Shown here: piece after piece, positions 33,290 to 43,502 of the stretch | Layout: every line of letters starts with the position of its first letter | Numbering within the stretch: position 1 is the first letter of the stretch | Source of the DNA: an uncultured Lachnospiraceae bacterium | Lineage (GTDB): Bacteria; Bacillota; Clostridia; Lachnospirales; Lachnospiraceae | Assembly (NCBI GenBank): GCA_947630695.1 | Contig: CANRIM010000007.1 | Coordinates: 1 to 64,000, forward strand | Reading direction: 5' to 3' | DNA: 64,000 bases | Notes under the pieces: model-generated | What the model saw: the letters and a program-made list of their open reading frames with translations, nothing else | Told to the model about the DNA's origin: nothing | Database searches by the model: none | Position numbers and translations under genes: made by a program

Positions 33290-34111
33290 ATGACTGTAGC
33301 AGATGCAAATGCGCCGGTAGGCGTTTTTGATTCCGGCGTTGGCGGACTGACCGTGGTACGGGAAATTATGAAGCTGCTTCCCGAAGAGCCCATTATTTAT
33401 TTTGGGGATACTGCCCGGGTGCCTTATGGAAATAAATCACAGGAAACCATTATCCGCTATTCCCAGCAGATCACAAAATTTTTGCTGGAGCAGCATGTCA
33501 AGGCCATTGTCGTGGCCTGTAATACAGCCAGTGCATATGCGCTGGAAGAAATCCGGGACAGCGTTCCGGTAGATATGATCGGCGTGGTAAAACCCGGGGC
33601 GTATGCCGCCTGTCAGGCCACCAGAAACGGACGGGTCGGCCTCATCGGTACGGAAGGCACCATCCGGTCCCATATTTATTCGAAAATGATTCGGGAAGCT
33701 TATCCGGATTATCATATATACGAACAGGCCTGTCCGCTCTTCGTAAGTCTGGTGGAAGAATATATGCTGGACGACGAGGTGACCAGGATCATGGCGGGCA
33801 GGTATCTGAAAAACATTAAAGAAGCCGGAGTAGACACGCTGATTTTGGGCTGTACCCATTATCCGCTGCTTTCGCCCCTGCTGCAGGAAGTAATGGGCGG
33901 GGACGTGACGCTGGTCAATCCGGCGTATGAAACGGCAAAAGGGCTGCGGAAACTGCTGGATGAAAAAGGCCTTCGGTTTCACGGGACAAATACCGGGGAG
34001 AAATGCCGGCTGTTTGTATCGGATACGCCGAAACAGTTCCGGAAATTTGCGGATTACATACTTCCCTGCAGGATCGGAGAAGCTACGCAGGTGATGATCG
34101 AAGCGTATTAA
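33290..34111 (+). CDS. murI: Glutamate racemase
   Basis: A 273-residue cofactor-independent racemase that makes D-glutamate for peptidoglycan. Seen: VGVFDSGVGGLTVVREIM with the substrate-binding DSG, YFGDTARVPYGNKS, the first catalytic Cys in VVACNTASAYAL near residue 77 and the second Cys in LILGCTHYPLL near 186. The length is normal. It has its own promoter and a strong terminator, so it is monocistronic. A GGAGAG ribosome site precedes the ATG. Confidence 0.95.
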   Translation: MTVADANAPVGVFDSGVGGLTVVREIMKLLPEEPIIYFGDTARVPYGNKSQETIIRYSQQITKFLLEQHVKAIVVACNTASAYALEEIRDSVPVDMIGVVKPGAYAACQATRNGRVGLIGTEGTIRSHIYSKMIREAYPDYHIYEQACPLFVSLVEEYMLDDEVTRIMAGRYLKNIKEAGVDTLILGCTHYPLLSPLLQEVMGGDVTLVNPAYETAKGLRKLLDEKGLRFHGTNTGEKCRLFVSDTPKQFRKFADYILPCRIGEATQVMIEAY

Positions 34112-34115
34112 AAAA

Positions 34116-34148
34116 AGAAGTTTCATTTCTTCGGGAAATGAAACTTCT
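34116..34148. terminator. Terminator between convergent murI and a membrane protein gene
   Basis: A 14-bp stem, 34116-34129 with 34135-34148, with a TTCGG loop. A-rich flanks on both sides give U-rich tails mainly on the minus strand (plus-strand A-run 34109-34116). Confidence 0.65.
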
Positions 34149-34170
34149 GAAAAATCAATGCTGCAAAAAA

Positions 34171-34620
34171 TCAGCTGTTTATTTTTTTGCGCAGCCGGGC
34201 AATCAGCTTTTGTTTTTTAGGCGGCTGCAGCAGCGCGCCCCGCTCTGCGCGGACCGAGGTAATGTAAATGCCGCTGACGGTCGCCTTCACGGTGGTTTTC
34301 ACCGGAATGATATCAAAAACAGACTTGTCAGCGACCAGAGAAACGATCTTCGGACCTACTTTTGCTTTTACAATGGGCATCTTGACCCTTCTTAAATATT
34401 TCGGAGACTGCTGCAGAACCACAGCGGGCAGATCCGCGTCTTTCAAAGGGAGCATTTTTTTGTCAATGACCAGAATGGACATGGTCTGTGCCGCAGCATC
34501 CATCTGTTTGCGCTGAGATTCCTGCTTTTTCTGCATTTTTCTGCCGACAATGCTCAAAACAATGAAGACGGCAAGAACGACTCCGACGATAATCAGTAAA
34601 ACGGTAAGAAATGTACTCAA
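34171..34620 (-). CDS. Conserved membrane-anchored protein of unknown function
   Basis: A 149-residue protein. Seen: one N-terminal membrane helix (residues 4-26), a basic helical linker (RKMQKKQESQRKQM), then a compact Val/Lys-rich beta domain with SILVIDKKMLPLKDADLPAVVLQQSPKYLRR, VGPKIVSLVADKSVFDIIPV and KTTVKATVSGIYI, ending in a basic tail. I do not recognise a named family. The topology suggests a cytoplasmic domain tethered to the membrane. Monocistronic; GGGAG lies upstream of the start. Confidence 0.75.
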   Translation of the reverse strand: MSTFLTVLLIIVGVVLAVFIVLSIVGRKMQKKQESQRKQMDAAAQTMSILVIDKKMLPLKDADLPAVVLQQSPKYLRRVKMPIVKAKVGPKIVSLVADKSVFDIIPVKTTVKATVSGIYITSVRAERGALLQPPKKQKLIARLRKKINS

Positions 34621-34749
34621 TTTACAACTCCCTTTCCATAATGATATTATAACAAAAGGTAGTTTAACAAATATTTACAGAATATGCAATCAAAAAATAC
34701 AGAGAAGGCAGGCAGATGCGCCGCATTTGCCCGGTAACGGTGGGAAACT

Positions 34750-36216
34750 ATGAGTCAGGTACTGCAGTCGGCTGCAGAGGTGCTGTCGTGGATTTTCAGA
34801 AATATCATTTTTATCAATATCGTACTGGCGATATTGATCGTTTTCTTTCAGCGGCGGGATCCTCAGGCCGTCTGGACCTGGCTGCTGGTGCTGACCTGTC
34901 TGCCCATTGTCGGATTCATTCTCTATATCATCATCGGACAGGATTTCCACAAAAGAAACATGTTTAAGACCAAAGAGATCTCCGATATGGTGTCCGCGAC
35001 GATTTCACAGCAGCAGACGGCCATCCGAACCCATGCGTATCCGGATCGGAATGAGGAATACAGCGATCTGGTACTGTACAACCTTGACAGTTCGGGGGCG
35101 GTTTTAACCGCAGACAACCAAGTACGGATCCTGGACGACGGTATGGAAAAAATGCAGTGCCTCTGTGAAGAACTGAAGAAAGCCGAGCATTTTATCCATA
35201 TTCAATATTATATTATCCGGGACGATGAAGCCTTTGCCATGCTGGAACCCATTCTGCTGGAAAAAGTCAGAGACGGCGTGGAGGTAAGGATTCTCTATGA
35301 CGACATGGGCTGCCGCGCCACCAGTTCGAAATTCTGGAAACGGCTGCAGGACGGCGGGATTCGTGTGGCTACCTTTTTCCCGGCCTATCTGAAACGGTTC
35401 CAGATGCGGGTCAACTACCGCAATCACCGTAAAATTGTTGTAATTGACAACAAAGTCGGTTTCGTCGGCGGATTTAATCTGGGCAGGGAATATCTGGGAC
35501 TCAGCCAGCGCTTCGGTTACTGGCAGGATCTGCACCTGCGGATTTCGGGCAGCGCGGTGCTGGATCTGGAAAAACGTTTTATTCTGGACTGGAGTTATGC
35601 TTCCAAGGAAAATCTGGTGGCGGAGCACAAATATACGACGCCGGATCCTTCGGTGCAGTTTTCCGGCACCACGCCGATGCAGATCATCATATCGGGACCG
35701 GATACCAAATATCAGAATATTCGGAACAATTATCTGCGGCTGATCAACCGTGCTAAAGGGCATATCTGGATCCAGTCCCCCTATTTCGTTCCGGACGCCG
35801 CGATTTTAAGCGCCCTGCGGATGGCGATTCTTTCCGGGGTGGAAGTCAATGTACTGATTCCCTGCAAGCCGGATCATATGTTTATTTACTGGGTCACATA
35901 TTCCTATATCGGGGAGCTGATTGAGATCGGCGCCAACTGTTATACGTTTAATGACGGATTCCTGCATGGAAAATATGTTTCCGTGGACGGAGAAGCCTGC
36001 TGTGTGGGTACGGCCAACATGGACATTCGCAGCTTCAAGCTCAATTTTGAAGTGAATGCGGTGATTTATGATCCGGCAGTGGCTGTGCAGATCGAAGACA
36101 ATTTCCGGAGAGTAAGGGAAAACGCGACGCAGATCACGCAGACGGGATATGCCGAACGGGGGACCAAGGTAAGGGCCAAAGAACAGCTCTGCCGTCTGCT
36201 TTCGCCGCTGATGTAG
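34750..36216 (+). CDS. cls: Cardiolipin synthase (phospholipase D type)
   Basis: A 488-residue membrane enzyme that joins two phosphatidylglycerols to cardiolipin. Seen: two N-terminal membrane helices (about 15-35 and 42-65) and two PLD catalytic motifs, NYRNHRKIVVIDNKVGFVGGFN near residue 220 and FLHGKYVSVDGEACCVGTANMD near 405 (HxKx4D each). The C-terminus FRRVRENATQITQ...LLSPLM is typical. The ribosome site before 34750 is weak. It is divergent from the DUF-type membrane gene. Confidence 0.94.
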   Translation: MSQVLQSAAEVLSWIFRNIIFINIVLAILIVFFQRRDPQAVWTWLLVLTCLPIVGFILYIIIGQDFHKRNMFKTKEISDMVSATISQQQTAIRTHAYPDRNEEYSDLVLYNLDSSGAVLTADNQVRILDDGMEKMQCLCEELKKAEHFIHIQYYIIRDDEAFAMLEPILLEKVRDGVEVRILYDDMGCRATSSKFWKRLQDGGIRVATFFPAYLKRFQMRVNYRNHRKIVVIDNKVGFVGGFNLGREYLGLSQRFGYWQDLHLRISGSAVLDLEKRFILDWSYASKENLVAEHKYTTPDPSVQFSGTTPMQIIISGPDTKYQNIRNNYLRLINRAKGHIWIQSPYFVPDAAILSALRMAILSGVEVNVLIPCKPDHMFIYWVTYSYIGELIEIGANCYTFNDGFLHGKYVSVDGEACCVGTANMDIRSFKLNFEVNAVIYDPAVAVQIEDNFRRVRENATQITQTGYAERGTKVRAKEQLCRLLSPLM

Positions 36217-36285
36217 CGCAAAGTTACAGGCATTTTACGGCGGGAAGGCCGGAGACTGAACATTTTGTGAACGAAGAAAAAAATC

Positions 36286-36314
36286 TTTTCAATTATTCAT
36301 ATATATGCTATAAT
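36286..36314 (+). promoter_or_regulatory. Extended -10 sigma-A promoter of the foldase gene
   Basis: TTTTCA (36286-36291), 17 bases, TGC-TATAAT (-10 at 36309-36314). The extended TGn compensates for a weak -35. Confidence 0.6.
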
Positions 36315-36361
36315 GCAAACGATATGCATAAGCATAAGAATCTATCTAAGAGAGGTATGGT

Positions 36362-37615
36362 ATGAAGAGAAAAATAATATCGGCATGTTTATGTCTGTGT
36401 TTGATACTGGCTTCCCTTTCTGCATTGACAGCCTGCGGAAAGAAGGACAAAAAGGATGAGAGCAGCGCATTGACACCCATGGATGAAATCCGTGCGGAAA
36501 TGTTCAAGAATGTGGATACGCTGGTGGAACTGGGAGATTATAAGAGTATTTCCGTCACAAGCGAAGAGGAAACCGTAACGGATCAGGATATTCAGGATTA
36601 CATTGACGGCGATCTGGAATATTACGGCGAACCGGAGCACATCATGGAAGGTGCAGTTGCAGACGGTGATTCCATCAATATCGACTATGTGGGCAGGATG
36701 GACGGCGAAGAGTTCGAAGGCGGTTCGGATCAGGGACACGACCTTACCATCGGTTCCAACAGTTTTATCCCCGGCTTCGAAGACCAGCTGATCGGCATGA
36801 ACGTAGGCGAAACTAAGACCATTACCGTTACCTTCCCGGAGGATTATGAAAACAATCCGGATCTGGCGGGCAAGGCGGCGGAATTTACCGTAACATACAA
36901 TTATAAAAACGGAGACGTGATTCCGGCGGAACTTACTGACGAACTGGTTGCCTCCATGGGGCTGGATGAAGATGTAAAGACTGTAGACGATTACAAGGCT
37001 TACGTCAAACAGCAGCTGGAAGATAAAGCTGCCAGCGACCAGGAAAACAACGATTTCACGGCCGTTCTGGAGGAACTGCTGAACCGCTGTACGGTAAACG
37101 GCTATCATGATGATCTGGATCAGGATCAGATGTATGAGGAAGAAATCGAATATATGAAGCAGATGGCGGATTCCTATTCTGTTTCCTATGAAGAGTTTGT
37201 TACCCTGTATGCCGGCCAGCCCAGTGTGGAAGCCTATGAAGAGCAGCTGAAGATCGATATCGAAAAATACTGCAAACGGATCATGATTTATCGTGCCATT
37301 GCAGTACAGGAAAATATCGAGATCACACAGGACGAATATGAAGCAGAGGTTGCCCAGTACAGCAGCAATTATCAGCAGTATGGCGTGGAGAGCATTGAGG
37401 AATTTGAAGAGCAGTACAGCTTGCAGATTTATCAGTACATGGTTTATGACCGCGTTGAGGAGATCCTGAAGGACAATGCCACAATAACCCATACGGCGGC
37501 GGACGGTACACCGGCGGATACAGCGACGGAAGCACCGGCGGATACAGCGACAGAGGCACCGGCAGATGTGGCAACAGAGGCACCGGCAGACAGCACGGAG
37601 GCAGCATCTGAGTAA
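36362..37615 (+). CDS. Surface lipoprotein foldase, FKBP plus trigger-factor-like C-terminus
   Basis: A 417-residue exported lipoprotein with peptidyl-prolyl isomerase activity expected. Seen: signal and lipobox LTACG with Cys near residue 25; an FKBP domain at about 85-180 (GDSINIDYVGRMDGEEFEGG, IGSNSFIPGFEDQLIGMNVGE, ITVTFPEDY); then a long helical part like the substrate-binding C-domain of trigger factor (DELVASMGLDEDVKTVDDYKAYV to EEIL); and a low-complexity tail of three ADTATEAP repeats. It resembles trigger factor without its ribosome-binding domain, anchored outside the cell, where it would fold secreted proteins. It has its own promoter and terminator. Confidence 0.88.
   Translation: MKRKIISACLCLCLILASLSALTACGKKDKKDESSALTPMDEIRAEMFKNVDTLVELGDYKSISVTSEEETVTDQDIQDYIDGDLEYYGEPEHIMEGAVADGDSINIDYVGRMDGEEFEGGSDQGHDLTIGSNSFIPGFEDQLIGMNVGETKTITVTFPEDYENNPDLAGKAAEFTVTYNYKNGDVIPAELTDELVASMGLDEDVKTVDDYKAYVKQQLEDKAASDQENNDFTAVLEELLNRCTVNGYHDDLDQDQMYEEEIEYMKQMADSYSVSYEEFVTLYAGQPSVEAYEEQLKIDIEKYCKRIMIYRAIAVQENIEITQDEYEAEVAQYSSNYQQYGVESIEEFEEQYSLQIYQYMVYDRVEEILKDNATITHTAADGTPADTATEAPADTATEAPADVATEAPADSTEAASE
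37514..37585 (+). repeat. Three tandem 24-bp repeats coding (ADxATEAP)
   Basis: Units at 37514-37537, 37538-37561 and 37562-37585, with a partial fourth. The encoded tail is a flexible Ala/Pro/Thr/Glu linker at the C-terminus of the foldase; the copy number may vary between strains. Confidence 0.75.
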
Positions 37616-37657
37616 GCATAGTTTCCTGTACAAGGGAAAAAGAAACGCAACAAATGA

Positions 37658-37690
37658 AGGGATGTTTGCAGCGCAGACATCCCTGTTTTA
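37658..37690 (+). terminator. Terminator of the foldase gene
   Basis: Stem AGGGATGT/ACATCCCT with GTTTT following. Confidence 0.7.
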
Positions 37691-37726
37691 AAAATATTTG
37701 AAAGAGGGAAAGGGGATGTATATCAG

Positions 37727-39118
37727 ATGGATCTGATCACGGTAAAGGAATTATTTCAGAACAGAGAACAGTATTTCGATCAGGAAATTACGGTCGGCGG
37801 ATGGGTGCGGAGCATCCGGGATTCGAAGACCTTCGGTTTTATGATCATTCACGACGGTACCTTTTTTGAAACGCTGCAGGTGGTGTATTCCGATCATCTG
37901 GAAAATTTTTCTGAAATATCCAGATTCGGCGTAGGCGCCGCGGTGATTGTAAAGGGCGTTCTGGTGAAGACGGATAATGCAAAGCAGCCTTTTGAAATCC
38001 AGGCTTCTGCCATCACGCTGGAAGGCAGTTCCGCACCGGATTATCCGCTGCAGAAGAAAAGGCACAGTTTTGAATATCTGCGGACAATTTCCCATCTGCG
38101 TCCGAGAACCAATACCTTCCAGGCGGTATTCCGGATTCGCTCCATGATTGCTTATGCGATCCATATGTTTTTCCAGGAGCGGGGATTTGTCTATGTGCAT
38201 ACGCCCATCATCACCGGCAGCGACTGTGAGGGTGCCGGGGAAATGTTCCAGGTAACCACCATGGATCTGAACAATCCGCCGCGGACCAAGGATGGCACCG
38301 TGGATTACAGCGAGGATTTTTTTGGGAAAATGACCAATCTGACCGTCAGCGGTCAGCTGAATGTGGAAACCTTCGCGGCGGCCTTCCGCAACGTCTATAC
38401 CTTCGGACCTACGTTCCGGGCGGAAAATTCCAATACCACCAGACATGCGGCGGAATTCTGGATGATCGAGCCGGAAATCTGCTTTGCGGATCTGACGGAC
38501 GACATGCAGCTGGCAGAGGATATGCTGAAATTTATTATCCGCTATGTGCTGGAACACGCGCCGGAGGAAATGGCCTTTTTAAATCAGTTTGTGGATAAAG
38601 GACTGATCGAACGGCTGCAGGGCATTGTGAATTCGAAATTCGGCCATGTGACCTACACGGAAGCAGTGGAGATTCTGGAAAAACATCAGGATGCGTTCAG
38701 CTACAAGGTTTTCTGGGGCTGCGACCTGCAGACCGAGCATGAGCGGTATCTGACGGAAGAAGTATTTAAAGGGCCGGTGTTTGTGACGGATTATCCCAAG
38801 GAAATCAAGGCATTCTATATGAAACTCAATCCGGACGGCAAAACCGTGGCGGCCATGGACTGCCTGGTGCCGGGCATCGGGGAAATTATCGGCGGCAGCC
38901 AGAGAGAGGACGATTATGACACGCTGCTGGCCAGAATGCGCGAGCTGGGTCTGAAAGAGGAAGATTACGCATTCTATCTGGATTTGCGGAAATACGGTTC
39001 GGTGCGGCATGCGGGCTTCGGACTGGGCTTTGAGCGCTGCGTCATGTATCTGACCGGCATGGGCAATATCAGAGACGTACTTCCGTTCCCCCGTACCGTA
39101 AATAATTGCGATTTATAG
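37727..39118 (+). CDS. asnS: Asparaginyl-tRNA synthetase
   Basis: A 463-residue class IIb synthetase that charges tRNA-Asn. Seen: an N-terminal OB-fold (residues 1-105) with [21 protein letters not shown]; motif 1 region [28 protein letters not shown]; motif 2 [21 protein letters not shown] near residue 230; and motif 3 [25 protein letters not shown] at the C-terminus. The Asn-type C-terminus and length separate it from AspRS. It is closely followed by a small lipoprotein gene, in operon. Confidence 0.95.
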   Translation: MDLITVKELFQNREQYFDQEITVGGWVRSIRDSKTFGFMIIHDGTFFETLQVVYSDHLENFSEISRFGVGAAVIVKGVLVKTDNAKQPFEIQASAITLEGSSAPDYPLQKKRHSFEYLRTISHLRPRTNTFQAVFRIRSMIAYAIHMFFQERGFVYVHTPIITGSDCEGAGEMFQVTTMDLNNPPRTKDGTVDYSEDFFGKMTNLTVSGQLNVETFAAAFRNVYTFGPTFRAENSNTTRHAAEFWMIEPEICFADLTDDMQLAEDMLKFIIRYVLEHAPEEMAFLNQFVDKGLIERLQGIVNSKFGHVTYTEAVEILEKHQDAFSYKVFWGCDLQTEHERYLTEEVFKGPVFVTDYPKEIKAFYMKLNPDGKTVAAMDCLVPGIGEIIGGSQREDDYDTLLARMRELGLKEEDYAFYLDLRKYGSVRHAGFGLGFERCVMYLTGMGNIRDVLPFPRTVNNCDL

Positions 39119-39129
39119 GAGGAAGGCTT

Positions 39130-39516
39130 ATGCGAAGCATAACTCAAAAGCTGATACTGAAATATGCGGTGATCCTTCTGCTGCTGGCACTGCTGGTCCT
39201 TTTGCTGGCGGCCTGTGCAAAGAAGAAAAAGACGCAAACCTCGCCGGAGGGTACCGCGGCGCCGGTAGAAACGGAAGCGGCGGGAGATTTCATTATCGTC
39301 GGAGAAAATGAGGGCGAACCGCTGATCTTTTATAATTTAAACAACGTGTCATCGGTGGAAGAACTGGCGGAATATGTGGACATCGCCTATGATTTCGAAA
39401 ACAAACCGGAAATCATACTGGCAGAGGTGGATGCACCGGAAGGCGTATTCGAGCAGGTCAGGGAAATGCTGGATGAAAAGGGAGTTGTTTATGTCATTAC
39501 AGAAGATGAAGAATAA
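39130..39516 (+). CDS. Small lipoprotein-like protein of unknown function
   Basis: A 128-residue exported protein. Seen: LKYAVILLLLALLVLLLAACAKKKK (a signal with lipobox LLAAC), a Thr/Pro/Glu-rich linker, then an acidic alpha/beta domain of about 80 residues (VSSVEELAEYVDIAYDFENKPEIILAEVD...VREMLDEKGVVYVITEDEE). I recognise no family. Start 39130 is chosen for AGGAGGAAG immediately upstream; the ATG at 39106 lies inside asnS. It lies 12 bases after asnS and 37 before ftsH. Confidence 0.75.
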   Translation: MRSITQKLILKYAVILLLLALLVLLLAACAKKKKTQTSPEGTAAPVETEAAGDFIIVGENEGEPLIFYNLNNVSSVEELAEYVDIAYDFENKPEIILAEVDAPEGVFEQVREMLDEKGVVYVITEDEE

Positions 39517-39553
39517 ATGACATGACCTTTGCGGCAGAGCAAGGAGGCTTTTG

Positions 39554-41506
39554 ATGGACAATTACAACAACCAGAAAAACAACAATCAAAATACAGGCGG
39601 CGGGCAGAAAAAAAATATTTTGATTTTTATACTGATCGCAGTCGTATTTGTCATCGCAATCACGTCGATTTCCTCATTGATCGATTCCATGACAAATATT
39701 GAAAAGACATACGATGAGTTTATCGAAATGGTGGAGCAGGATAAAGTAGACAAGGTGATGCTGGATTCGAATCTGATTCGTTTCACGCCGAAGCAGAAGA
39801 ATCAGAATGCCATCGCGGTGACCTATTATACCGGCTACCTGTACGATGAATCCCTGCTTCCCCTGCTGAAGGAGCACGACGTAACCTTTGCGGCGGAAAT
39901 TGAAAATTCCAATTCCATGCTGCTGGAGATTCTGCTGATTTATATCCTTCCGCTGGTGATTCTGGGCATCATGTTCTTCTTTATTTCACGGAAAATGACC
40001 AAATCCAGCGGCGGCATTATGGGCGTCGGAAAAAGCCGGGCAAAGATGTATCTGGAAAAACAGACCGGCGTGACCTTCAAGGATGTTGCGGGACAGGAAG
40101 AAGCCAAAGAGTCCCTGCAGGAAGTGGTGGATTTCCTGCATAACCCCGGAAAATATCAGAAAATCGGTGCAAAGCTGCCCAAAGGCGCATTGCTGGTGGG
40201 CCCGCCCGGTACAGGTAAAACGCTGCTGGCCAAGGCGGTGGCAGGCGAGGCCAATGTTCCGTTTTTCAGTCTGGCAGGCTCCGACTTTGTGGAAATGTTT
40301 GTGGGCGTCGGCGCATCCCGTGTACGGGATTTGTTCAGCGATGCGCAGAAAAACGCGCCCTGTATCGTATTTATTGATGAAATTGACGCCATCGGCAGAA
40401 GCCGTGACAGCAGATACGGCGGGGGTGACTCCGAGCGGGAGCAGACCCTTAATCAGTTGCTGGCAGAGATGGACGGTTTTGACAGTTCCAAGGGCGTCCT
40501 GATTCTGGCCGCCACCAACCGGCCGGAGGTACTTGATAAGGCGCTGCTGCGCCCGGGCCGTTTTGACCGGAGAATTATTGTAGATAAGCCGGACCTCAAA
40601 GGACGGCTGGATACCCTGAAGGTACATTCCAAGGATGTACTGATGGACGATACGGTAGATCTGGAAGAAATTGCGCTGGCAACCAGCGGCGCGGTGGGTT
40701 CCGATCTGGCCAATATGATCAATGAAGCGGCGATTCTTGCCGTCAAAAACGGAAGACGCTTTGTCAATCAGTCGGATCTGTTTGAATCCGTGGAAGTGGT
40801 CATTGCCGGCAAGGAAAAGAAAGACCGGGTATTGAGTCCCGAAGAAAAGAAGACGGTGGCTTACCACGAAACCGGACATGCCCTGGTGACCGCCCTGCAG
40901 AAGGACGCGGAGCCGGTACAGAAAATCACCATTGTGCCCCGGACCATGGGTTCCTTAGGCTATGTGATGCAGGTACCTGAAGAAGAAAAGTACCTGATGA
41001 CGAAGAAGGAAATCATTTCGCAGATCATCACCTATCTGGCGGGGCGTGCGGCGGAAGAGCTGGTCTGTGACAGCGTCAGCACCGGTGCATCCAATGATTT
41101 CGAGCAGGCCACCAATCTGGCCAGACAGATGGTGACCCGGTTCGGCATGAGCGATGAATTCGGCATGGTGGCTCTGGAAACCGTGGAAAGCCAGTATCTG
41201 GAAAACCGGCTGGTATTAAACTGCGGCGAAGAGACAGCGGCCCGGGTGGATGCGGAAGTCATGCGAATCATGAAAGACTGCTACGAGAAATCGAAGGCTT
41301 TGCTGGAATCCCATCTGGAAGAGCTGCATAAGCTGGCGAAGTATCTCTATGAAAAAGAAACCATTACCGGCAAGGAATTTATGCGGATCTTAAAGGAAGA
41401 ACAGGAAAAGAAGGAAGCCGCCGGGACGGAAGAAACCCCGGAGTCCTCAGACAAACGCGAAACTTCCATGCAGACCGAAGCCACGCAGGAAAATGAAACG
41501 AAATAG
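39554..41506 (+). CDS. ftsH: ATP-dependent zinc metalloprotease FtsH
   Basis: A 650-residue membrane AAA protease that degrades misfolded membrane proteins and regulators. Seen: two N-terminal membrane helices (about 18-40 and 117-140), AAA module with Walker [15 protein letters not shown] near residue 217, Walker [13 protein letters not shown] near 274, SRH region [23 protein letters not shown], and protease motif YHETGHAL near 438, in which the zinc-binding HExxH has Thr in place of the usual Ala. A later Asp in [13 protein letters not shown] is the third ligand. The ATG at 39554 follows AAGGAGG by six bases. Confidence 0.96.
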   Translation: MDNYNNQKNNNQNTGGGQKKNILIFILIAVVFVIAITSISSLIDSMTNIEKTYDEFIEMVEQDKVDKVMLDSNLIRFTPKQKNQNAIAVTYYTGYLYDESLLPLLKEHDVTFAAEIENSNSMLLEILLIYILPLVILGIMFFFISRKMTKSSGGIMGVGKSRAKMYLEKQTGVTFKDVAGQEEAKESLQEVVDFLHNPGKYQKIGAKLPKGALLVGPPGTGKTLLAKAVAGEANVPFFSLAGSDFVEMFVGVGASRVRDLFSDAQKNAPCIVFIDEIDAIGRSRDSRYGGGDSEREQTLNQLLAEMDGFDSSKGVLILAATNRPEVLDKALLRPGRFDRRIIVDKPDLKGRLDTLKVHSKDVLMDDTVDLEEIALATSGAVGSDLANMINEAAILAVKNGRRFVNQSDLFESVEVVIAGKEKKDRVLSPEEKKTVAYHETGHALVTALQKDAEPVQKITIVPRTMGSLGYVMQVPEEEKYLMTKKEIISQIITYLAGRAAEELVCDSVSTGASNDFEQATNLARQMVTRFGMSDEFGMVALETVESQYLENRLVLNCGEETAARVDAEVMRIMKDCYEKSKALLESHLEELHKLAKYLYEKETITGKEFMRILKEEQEKKEAAGTEETPESSDKRETSMQTEATQENETK

Positions 41507-41513
41507 GGATGCA

Positions 41514-41550
41514 GCGGCTGTCCCGGGCAAAAAAGGCCGCAGGTTTTTTC
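41514..41550 (+). terminator. Possible terminator of ftsH
   Basis: Short stem GCGGC/GCCGC with a long loop, then AGGTTTTTTC. Plausible but weak. Confidence 0.4.
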
Positions 41551-41561
41551 AGTGTCGGGTG

Positions 41562-41590
41562 TGGACAAGCGGCGCGATTTGGATTATACT
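41562..41590 (+). promoter_or_regulatory. Sigma-A promoter of fucI
   Basis: TGGACA (41562-41567), 17 bases, TATACT (41585-41590), 50 bases before the ATG. Confidence 0.65.
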
Positions 41591-41639
41591 GGAAATAGCG
41601 TGAAACGTCTGAAACACGATCTGAAGGAGGTATTTTATT

Positions 41640-43433
41640 ATGAGTAAAAACAGACTGATCGGCGAACTGCCGGTTATCGGAATCCGTCCGATTATCGACG
41701 GAAGAAGAGGTCCTTTGAATGTAAGGGGTTCACTCGAGGATCAGACCATGAATATGGCAAAAGCAGCGGCAAAGCTGTTTGAAGAAAATCTGCGTTATAT
41801 CAACGGAGAACCCGTGAAGGTTGTGATCGCGGACACCACCATCGGCCGTGTGGCGGAAGCGGCGGCCTGTGCAGCCAAGTTCAAAAAAGAAGGCGTTGAC
41901 ATTACCCTTTCGGTAACACCCTGCTGGTGCTACGGTTCGGAAACCATGGATATGGATCCCATGACCATCAAGGGCGTATGGGGCTTTAACGGAACCGAGA
42001 GACCCGGTGCGGTTTATCTGGCAGCGGTACTGGCTGCCCATGCGCAGAAAGGCCTGCCGGCTTTCGGCATTTACGGACACGACGTGCAGGAGTGTGACGA
42101 TACCAGCATTCCGGAGGATGTAAAGGAAAAACTGCTCCGCTTTGCGAAAGCGGCGGTGGCGGTAGCTACCATGCGCGGCAAATCCTATCTGCAGATCGGC
42201 AGCGTGACCATGGGTATCGCAGGTTCCATCATCAATCCGGATTTCTTCGAAGAATATCTGGGAATGCGTGTGGAATCCGTGGATGAAGTGGAAATCATCC
42301 GCCGGATGTCGGAAGGCATCTACGATGAAGCCGAATACCAGAAAGCCCTTGCATGGACCAAAGCACACTGCAAAGAAGGCTTTGACAAGAATCCCGACTT
42401 CGTGAAAAGTTCGGATGAACAGAAAGAAAAAGACTGGGAATTTGTGGTTAAGATGATGTGCATCATCAAGGACCTGATGAACGGAAACGACAAGCTGCCC
42501 AAGGGCTGCGAAGAGGAAATGGTGGGCCACAATGCACTGGCTGCAGGCTTCCAGGGACAGAGACAGTGGACGGATTTCTATCCCAACGCGGACTTCGCGG
42601 AAGCGCTGCTCAACACTTCCTTTGACTGGAACGGCGCGAGAGAGCCCTACATTCTGGCAACGGAAAACGATACCTTAAACGGCATTTCCATGCTGTTTGA
42701 AAAGCTGCTGACCAACCGCGCTTCCATGTTCTCGGATGTGCGGACCTACTGGAGCGGCGAGGCAGTGGAAAAGGCCACCGGCTACAAGCTGGAAGGCAAG
42801 GCAAAAGAAGCCAACGGTTTCATTCATCTGATCAACTCCGGCGCATCCTGTCTGGATTTCTCCGGACGGTCGAAGGATGAAAAGGGCAATGCCGTAGTGA
42901 AGCCTTTCTATGAGATGACAGACAAGGATATCGAGGCCTGCCTTGCGGCAACCGAATGGTGTCCGGCGGACAACGGATATTTCCGCGGCGGCGGCTTCAG
43001 CTCCCGGTTTGAAACCAGAGCGGAGATGCCCGCTACCATGATTCGTCTCAATCTGGTCAAGGGCCTGGGCCCCGTGGTACAGATCGCAGAAGGCTGGACG
43101 GTAGAGCTGCCGGAAGAAGTTTCCGATAAGCTCTGGAAACGTACCGATTACACCTGGCCCTGCACTTGGTTTGCTCCCAGATGCGGCGGCGAAGGCGCGT
43201 TCAAGACAGCTTACGATGTGATGAACAACTGGGGCGCAAATCACGGCGCCATCACATACGGACATATCGGTGCGGATCTGATTACCATGTGCGCAATGCT
43301 GCGGATTCCGGTATGTATGCACAATGTACCGGAAGACAAGATCTTCCGTCCCAGCTGCTGGAATGCCTACGGCATGGACAAAGAAGGTGCGGATTACAGA
43401 GCCTGTGCAACCTATGGACCGATGTATAAATAA
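41640..43433 (+). CDS. fucI: L-fucose isomerase
   Basis: A 597-residue ketol isomerase converting L-fucose to L-fuculose (also D-arabinose to D-ribulose). Seen: [24 protein letters not shown] at the N-terminus, [13 protein letters not shown] near residue 100, [16 protein letters not shown] near 140, and metal and substrate regions [33 protein letters not shown] and [16 protein letters not shown]. The length is typical of FucI hexamers. It has its own promoter, AAGGAGG site and terminator, with no fucose kinase, aldolase or transporter alongside. Confidence 0.95.
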   Translation: MSKNRLIGELPVIGIRPIIDGRRGPLNVRGSLEDQTMNMAKAAAKLFEENLRYINGEPVKVVIADTTIGRVAEAAACAAKFKKEGVDITLSVTPCWCYGSETMDMDPMTIKGVWGFNGTERPGAVYLAAVLAAHAQKGLPAFGIYGHDVQECDDTSIPEDVKEKLLRFAKAAVAVATMRGKSYLQIGSVTMGIAGSIINPDFFEEYLGMRVESVDEVEIIRRMSEGIYDEAEYQKALAWTKAHCKEGFDKNPDFVKSSDEQKEKDWEFVVKMMCIIKDLMNGNDKLPKGCEEEMVGHNALAAGFQGQRQWTDFYPNADFAEALLNTSFDWNGAREPYILATENDTLNGISMLFEKLLTNRASMFSDVRTYWSGEAVEKATGYKLEGKAKEANGFIHLINSGASCLDFSGRSKDEKGNAVVKPFYEMTDKDIEACLAATEWCPADNGYFRGGGFSSRFETRAEMPATMIRLNLVKGLGPVVQIAEGWTVELPEEVSDKLWKRTDYTWPCTWFAPRCGGEGAFKTAYDVMNNWGANHGAITYGHIGADLITMCAMLRIPVCMHNVPEDKIFRPSCWNAYGMDKEGADYRACATYGPMYK

Positions 43434-43446
43434 GTATTGATTTGAC

Positions 43447-43478
43447 CGGCGCAGTCTTTCCTGGACTGCGCCGTTTTC
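43447..43478 (+). terminator. Terminator of fucI
   Basis: Ten-bp stem CGGCGCAGTC/GACTGCGCCG then TTTTC. Confidence 0.8.
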
Positions 43479-43502
43479 AAAAGGACACCAAAGGAGTCAG
43501 TT

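Noticed and set aside
37514..37585. Tandem repeats as a CRISPR array
   Set aside because: Units are contiguous without spacers and lie in frame inside a coding region.
36389..37633. 414-codon frame antisense to the foldase gene
   Set aside because: Shadow of a recognised gene; no start signal and no family features.
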